Of a DNA stretch of 5,484 nt, positions 1 through 2,919 are shown one piece after another. The stretch is from Pseudomonadota bacterium. GTDB taxonomy: Bacteria > Pseudomonadota > Gammaproteobacteria > Xanthomonadales > Xanthomonadaceae. The notes under the pieces are model-generated. The model made no database searches, was not told where the DNA came from, and saw only the letters and a list, made by a program, of their open reading frames with translations. Within the stretch, counting starts at the first letter, position 1; each line of letters begins with the position of its first letter. Made by a program: the position numbers and the translations under genes. The stretch is taken from contig JAEWFH010000019.1 in the NCBI GenBank assembly GCA_023388955.1, positions 1 to 5,484 of the forward strand. Reading direction: 5' to 3'.

Positions 1-2034
1 GACCGCTTCATCGAGATCTGGAACCTGGTGTTCATGCAGTTCGACCGCCAGGCCGACGGCACCATGGCGCCGCTGCCGGCCCCGTGCGTGGACACCGGCA
101 TGGGCCTGGAGCGCATTGCCGCGGTCCTGCAGGGCAAGCACGGCAACTACGAGATCGACATCTTCCAGCGCCTGATCGCGGCGGCGGCCGAGCTTACCGG
201 CACCACCGACCTGGGCAACAAGTCGCTGCGGGTGATCTCCGACCATATCCGCGCCTGCGCGTTCCTGGTCATCGACGGCGTGCTGCCGTCCAACGAGGGC
301 CGCGGCTACGTCATGCGCCGGATCATCCGCCGCGCGTTGCGCCATGGCTGGATGCTCGGGCAGAAGCAGCCGTTCTTCCACCGCATGCTCGGCCCGCTGG
401 TCGAGATGATGGGCGAGGCGTACCCGGAGCTGTCGCACAAGCGCGACTTCATCGAGGCGACGCTGCGGGCCGAGGAGGAGCGCTTCGCCGAGACCCTGGA
501 CTCGGGCATGCGCATCTTCGACGAGGTCGCCGCGCGCTCGCAGGGCACGATCCCCGGCATCGACGCGTTCCGGCTCTATGACACCTACGGCTTCCCGCTC
601 GACCTGACCCAGGACATCGCGCGCGAGCGCGGGCTCGAGGTCGACGTCGCCGGCTTCGACGCGGCGATGGAGCAGCAGCGCCAGGCGGCGCGCGCGGCCG
701 GCAAGTTCGGCAACGCCGGTGCGATGCCGGCCGAGCTGGCCGCGCAGCTGCCGGCGACGGAGTTCCTCGGCTACGAGGCGCTGGATTCCGACGGGCTGCG
801 CGTGCTCGCGCTGCTTCGCGACGGCCGCGCGGTCGAATCCGTCGAGGCCGGCCAGGACGCGGTCGTGTTCCTGGACCGCACCCCGTTCTACGCCGAGGGG
901 GGTGGGCAGGTCGGCGACAACGGCGTGCTCGAGGGCCTGGGCGTGCGCTTCACGGTCGACGACACCCGCAAGTTTGCCGGCCAGTTCCACGGCCACGTCG
1001 GCCGGGTCGAGTCCGGCACGCTGCGCTTGGGCGAGCCGCTGGCCGGGCGCGTGCATGGCGACCGCCGCGGTGCGACCGTGCTCAACCATTCGGCCACCCA
1101 CCTGCTGCACGCCGCGCTGCGCCAGTTGCTGGGCGAGGGCGTGGTGCAGAAGGGCTCGCTGGTCGCGCCCGACCGGCTACGTTTCGACTTCTCGCACGGC
1201 CAGCCGGTGACGGCTGCGCAACTGGCGGAGATCGAGCAGCGGGTGAACGCGGAGATCCGCGCCAACCACCCGACCGAGGTCCGCCACATGGGCATGCAGG
1301 AGGCGCTGGACTTCGGTGCCATCGCCCTGTTCGGCGAGAAGTACGGCGAGAAGGTGCGCGTGCTGCGCATGGGCGAGGCCTCCACCGAGCTGTGCGGCGG
1401 CACCCACGTCGCCCGCACCGGCGACATCGGGCTGTTCAAGATCGTGTCCGAGGGGGGCGTGTCGGCCGGCGTGCGCCGCATCGAGGCGGTGACCGGGCAG
1501 GGCGCGCTGGACCACGTGGCGACTGAAGAAGCGCGCCTGGAGCGCGCCGCGCGCCTGCTGGGCGGCACCGGAGCCGAGGTCCCCGACAAGCTGCAGGCGC
1601 TGCTGGAGCGGCAGAAGAAGCTCGAGCGCGAGCTGGAGACGCTCAAGGCCCGCGCGGCCTCCGGCGCCACCGCGGACCTGGCCGGTTCGGCCGTGGACGT
1701 GGACGGGATCAAGGTCCTGGCGGCCCGGATCGAGGGCCTGGATGCCAAATCACTCCGCGATGCACTCGACCGGTTGAAGCAACAGCTGGTCGATGCCGTA
1801 ATCCTCCTTGCCGGTGTCCGCGATGGAAAGGCGGCCCTGGTGTCCGGCGTCAGTGGCACGGCGCTGGGCAGGATCAAGGCCGGGGAGTTGCTCTCGCACG
1901 TGGCAGGGCAGATCAACGGCAAGGGCGGTGGACGCCCGGACATGGCACAGGGTGGGGGCGAGGATGGCCCCGCCCTGGTGCCGGCACTGGCCGGGGTTCC
2001 GGACTGGGTTGCCGGCAAATTGGGCAAAGCCTGA
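1..2034 (+). CDS. alaS: alanyl-tRNA synthetase, 5'-truncated by window edge
   Basis: Cytoplasmic class II synthetase that charges tRNA-Ala with alanine and hydrolyses mischarged Ser- and Gly-tRNA-Ala. The frame is open from base 1, and 677 residues are visible; compared with the roughly 876-residue E. coli enzyme, about 200 N-terminal residues (class II motifs 1 and 2) lie outside. In window numbering, the opening DRFIEIWN and motif 3 (GMGLERI, 33-39) are from the aminoacylation core. RGYVMRRIIRRA belongs to the tRNA-recognition helical domain. The editing domain shows TPFYAEGGGQVGD (294-306) and the zinc ligand motifs HSATH (363-367) and CGGTH (465-469). A charged, probably coiled-coil helix (about 530-557) precedes the C-Ala domain with GGGRPDMAQGGG (642-653). 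The protein ends in LGKA followed by TGA. The downstream neighbour is csrA, the usual gammaproteobacterial order. No frameshift or lost key residue is seen. Confidence 0.99.
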   Translation, partial: DRFIEIWNLVFMQFDRQADGTMAPLPAPCVDTGMGLERIAAVLQGKHGNYEIDIFQRLIAAAAELTGTTDLGNKSLRVISDHIRACAFLVIDGVLPSNEGRGYVMRRIIRRALRHGWMLGQKQPFFHRMLGPLVEMMGEAYPELSHKRDFIEATLRAEEERFAETLDSGMRIFDEVAARSQGTIPGIDAFRLYDTYGFPLDLTQDIARERGLEVDVAGFDAAMEQQRQAARAAGKFGNAGAMPAELAAQLPATEFLGYEALDSDGLRVLALLRDGRAVESVEAGQDAVVFLDRTPFYAEGGGQVGDNGVLEGLGVRFTVDDTRKFAGQFHGHVGRVESGTLRLGEPLAGRVHGDRRGATVLNHSATHLLHAALRQLLGEGVVQKGSLVAPDRLRFDFSHGQPVTAAQLAEIEQRVNAEIRANHPTEVRHMGMQEALDFGAIALFGEKYGEKVRVLRMGEASTELCGGTHVARTGDIGLFKIVSEGGVSAGVRRIEAVTGQGALDHVATEEARLERAARLLGGTGAEVPDKLQALLERQKKLERELETLKARAASGATADLAGSAVDVDGIKVLAARIEGLDAKSLRDALDRLKQQLVDAVILLAGVRDGKAALVSGVSGTALGRIKAGELLSHVAGQINGKGGGRPDMAQGGGEDGPALVPALAGVPDWVAGKLGKA

Positions 2035-2149
2035 CCCGTGACTTCCTCCGCTTGCCGCCCGCGGCCGGCGGGGGCCAAACTTCGCGTTTACCCCGGTTGG
2101 CGTGGCACTCACGCGCAGGGGTGCAGAATCCGGCGCCCCGGCGTCGGCC

Positions 2150-2155
2150 AAGGAG
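2150..2155 (+). promoter_or_regulatory. csrA ribosome binding site
   Basis: AAGGAG lies 7 nt before the ATG at 2163, which is good spacing. It fixes the csrA start at 2163 rather than the in-frame ATG at 2052, whose 37-residue extension is Arg/Pro-rich and has no family match. The Shine-Dalgarno contains a GGA, the core of CsrA-binding sites, so self-repression is possible. Only this one GGA site is obvious, so the idea is weak. Confidence 0.85.
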
Positions 2156-2162
2156 AACACCA

Positions 2163-2360
2163 ATGCTTATACTGACGCGACGCGTCGGTGAGACCCTGAT
2201 GATCGGCGACGCGGTCACGGTGACCGTGCTCGGGGTCAAGGGCAACCAGGTCCGGATCGGGATCACCGCACCCAAGGACGTGGCTGTCCATCGCGAGGAG
2301 ATCTACCAGCGCATCCAGCGCGGCGAAGAGCCGACGCAGGGCGAAGAAGACGCCTCCTGA
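2163..2360 (+). CDS. csrA: carbon storage regulator CsrA (RsmA), post-transcriptional regulator
   Basis: Small homodimeric RNA-binding protein that binds GGA motifs in mRNA leaders and changes translation or stability. In this group it typically controls carbon storage, motility, biofilm and virulence (family knowledge). The 65-residue product starts MLILTRRVGETLMIGD, which is nearly invariant in the family. The RNA-contact residues known in E. coli CsrA are present: L4, R6, R7, V42 and R44. The core VKGNQVRIGITAPKDVAVHREEIY (25-48) is intact, and the tail after residue 54 is short, acidic and variable, as usual. The gene lies 128 bp after alaS with no convincing terminator between them, so readthrough from alaS is possible. 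I found no clear sigma-70 promoter in the gap; the best pair, GTGGCA (2102-2107) and CAGAAT (2124-2129), matches only 4/6 at each box. Confidence 0.98.
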   Translation: MLILTRRVGETLMIGDAVTVTVLGVKGNQVRIGITAPKDVAVHREEIYQRIQRGEEPTQGEEDAS

Positions 2361-2363
2361 GGG

Positions 2364-2392
2364 TTTACCGCGCAGGGGGGAGCCGTTATGCT
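2364..2392 (+). promoter_or_regulatory. putative sigma-70 promoter for tRNA-Ser
   Basis: TTTACC (2364-2369, 4/6 to the -35 consensus) and TATGCT (2387-2392, 4/6 to the -10 consensus) are separated by exactly 17 bp. The bases after the -10 box are C-rich (2393-2400), the GC-rich discriminator typical of stable-RNA promoters under stringent control. Transcription would start near 2399-2401, leaving a leader of about 18-20 nt that contains a small inverted repeat, CACAC/GTGTG (2402-2406 and 2408-2412). The pair begins 4 bp after the csrA stop codon. Assigned from sequence match only. Confidence 0.55.
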
Positions 2393-2418
2393 TCCCGCCC
2401 GCACACGGTGTGTGTCGC

Positions 2419-2511
2419 GGAGAGTTGCCCGAGTGGCTGAAGGGGCTCCCCTGCTAAGGGAGTATAGGGTTTATAGCTCTATCGAGGGTTCGAATCCCTC
2501 ACTCTCCGCCA
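2419..2511 (+). tRNA. tRNA-Ser (anticodon GCU)
   Basis: A 93-nt class II tRNA with encoded CCA. The 7-bp acceptor stem pairs GGAGAGT (2419-2425) with ACTCTCC (2501-2507), followed by discriminator G2508 and CCA (2509-2511). The anticodon stem pairs CTCCC (2446-2450) with GGGAG (2458-2462) around the loop CTGCTAA, giving anticodon GCU at 2453-2455, which reads AGC and AGU. The long variable arm (about 2463-2483, ATAGGG pairing with CTCTAT through one G-U) is diagnostic for serine. The T stem pairs GAGGG (2484-2488) with CCCTC (2496-2500) around TTCGAAT. Its place after csrA matches serV in E. coli. Confidence 0.98.
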
Positions 2512-2519
2512 GTTTCACC

Positions 2520-2537
2520 TGCCGCTGGAAAGCGGCA
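2520..2537 (+). other. short hairpin after tRNA-Ser, without U-tract
   Basis: A perfect 7-bp stem, TGCCGCT (2520-2526) with AGCGGCA (2531-2537), closed by GGAA, a GNRA-type tetraloop. It lies 8 nt after the CCA of tRNA-Ser. No T-run follows, so it is not a standard intrinsic terminator. It may be a 3' trailer structure that helps processing, or a weak pause site. The structure is seen; the role is inferred. Confidence 0.35.
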
Positions 2538-2554
2538 ACAGTCCGAAAAAGCTG

Positions 2555-2583
2555 TTGACGAAAGCAGGATTCCTCGTCATAAT
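2555..2583 (+). promoter_or_regulatory. strong sigma-70 promoter for tRNA-Arg
   Basis: TTGACG (2555-2560, 5/6) and CATAAT (2578-2583, 5/6) are spaced by 17 bp. Predicted initiation near A2590 would leave only about 5 nt of leader before the mature tRNA 5' end at 2595. The stretch after the -10 box is T-rich (TTTT at 2584-2587), unlike the GC-rich discriminator of the tRNA-Ser promoter. This suggests the two tRNAs can be transcribed independently. Confidence 0.8.
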
Positions 2584-2594
2584 TTTTCGACTAC

Positions 2595-2671
2595 GCGCCC
2601 GTAGCTCAGCTGGATAGAGCACCAGGCTACGAACTTGGGGGTCGGAGGTTCGAATCCTTCCGGGCGCGCCA
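2595..2671 (+). tRNA. tRNA-Arg (anticodon ACG)
   Basis: A 77-nt tRNA with encoded CCA. The acceptor stem pairs GCGCCCG (2595-2601) with CGGGCGC (2661-2667), then discriminator G2668 and CCA (2669-2671). The D stem is GCTC (2604-2607) with GAGC (2617-2620). The anticodon stem is CCAGG (2622-2626) with CTTGG (2634-2638), around a loop carrying ACG at 2629-2631. A34 is normally changed to inosine so that CGU, CGC and CGA are read. The T stem is GGAGG (2644-2648) with CCTTC (2656-2660) around TTCGAAT. It corresponds to the argVYZQ position in E. coli, but only one copy is seen. Its 3' end is a classic target for integrase-mediated island insertion. Confidence 0.98.
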
Positions 2672-2674
2672 TAC

Positions 2675-2719
2675 AAGCACAAGGGTCAACGAGTCCGCTC
2701 GTTGGCCCTTTTGCTTTTT
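2675..2719 (+). terminator. Rho-independent terminator after tRNA-Arg
   Basis: A 13-bp stem, AAGGGTCAACGAG (2681-2693) with CTCGTTGGCCCTT (2698-2710), perfect except one U-G pair, closed by TCCG. It is followed by TTGCTTTTT (2711-2719). The stem can extend by five more pairs (2675-2679 with 2712-2716) across one mismatch. It begins 3-9 nt after the tRNA-Arg CCA and should end the tRNA transcript, separating the tRNA block from the helicase gene downstream. Confidence 0.92.
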
Positions 2720-2736
2720 GGTGCTGGCGTTGCGTC

Positions 2737-2789
2737 TGTGCCCATCCTGTGCCCACGCTGTGCCCAGCGGCTTTCCGAGTGCGTGCCCA
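2737..2789 (+). repeat. phased direct repeats TGTGCCCA, possible integrase arm-type sites
   Basis: TGTGCCCA occurs exactly at 2737-2744, 2748-2755 and 2759-2766, a strict 11-bp period. A one-mismatch copy, CGTGCCCA, lies at 2782-2789, 23 bp further on and so close to the same helical face. The array begins 18 bp after the terminator and 66 bp after tRNA-Arg. Direct repeats phased near one DNA turn suggest a protein bound cooperatively on one face. Next to a tRNA 3' end, arm-type sites for a tyrosine recombinase are the leading idea. The repeats are seen; the role is inferred. An operator for the downstream gene is the alternative. Confidence 0.6.
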
Positions 2790-2863
2790 AGCAGCGAAAA
2801 CAGGTCATTCCACTTGGTGGTCTCGCCATCTGCGACTCGGGCAAGGCACTATTAGCTGTGAGT

Positions 2864-2880
2864 GACTCCGCTAGCGAGTC
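2864..2880. repeat. near-perfect palindrome, candidate operator
   Basis: GACTCCGCTAGCGAGTC is a 16-bp perfect palindrome (GACTCGCTAGCGAGTC) interrupted by one extra C. The core CGCTAGCG is itself palindromic. It lies 40 bp upstream of the helicase ATG. It could be the binding site of a dimeric repressor or a transcript hairpin; the sequence does not decide between them. Confidence 0.4.
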
Positions 2881-2885
2881 GCATC

Positions 2886-2907
2886 GTTGCGCAGTACGCC
2901 GCGCAAC
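2886..2907 (+). repeat. inverted repeat just upstream of the helicase start
   Basis: GTTGCGC (2886-2892) pairs with GCGCAAC (2901-2907) across an 8-nt loop. The second arm ends 6 nt before the purine-rich AGGGGG (2914-2919). In the mRNA this would form a hairpin directly ahead of the ribosome binding region, where it could affect initiation or leader stability. Confidence 0.4.
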
Positions 2908-2919
2908 AGCAGCAGGGGG

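Larger units (their letters stand above)
2720..2919. other. non-coding region between tRNA terminator and helicase gene
   Basis: About 200 bp with no credible gene. It holds the TGTGCCCA array, then a stretch without recognised motifs, then two inverted repeats just before the helicase start. The best -10-like sequence, TATTAG (2850-2855), has no -35 partner at normal spacing, so I could not place the helicase promoter. Base composition is visibly less GC-rich than the flanking genes. Confidence 0.6.

Noticed and set aside
2054..2075. GC-rich inverted repeat after alaS as a terminator
   Set aside because: Only about 5 bp (CCGCC with GGCGG) and no T-tract follows, so it does not look like an intrinsic terminator.
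888..2078. Minus-strand 396-codon open frame opposite alaS
   Set aside because: Ser/Arg/Pro-rich shadow of alaS without any recognisable domain.
2103..2117. Possible sigma-54 promoter upstream of csrA (TGGCAC followed by GC)
   Set aside because: The GG to GC spacing is 11 instead of 12 bp and the TTGC element is absent.
2374..2397. Hairpin GGGGAGC with GCTTCCC after csrA as a terminator
   Set aside because: The stem is short with one G-U pair, lacks a T-run, and overlaps the probable tRNA-Ser promoter.
2737..2789. CRISPR array
   Set aside because: The repeats are only 8 bp with 3-bp gaps, far too short for CRISPR repeats and spacers, and there are no cas genes.
2635..2865. Small plus-strand frame starting inside tRNA-Arg
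   Set aside because: It translates the tRNA itself (the GGSNPSGRA signature of misread tRNA genes) and then the terminator, so it is spurious.
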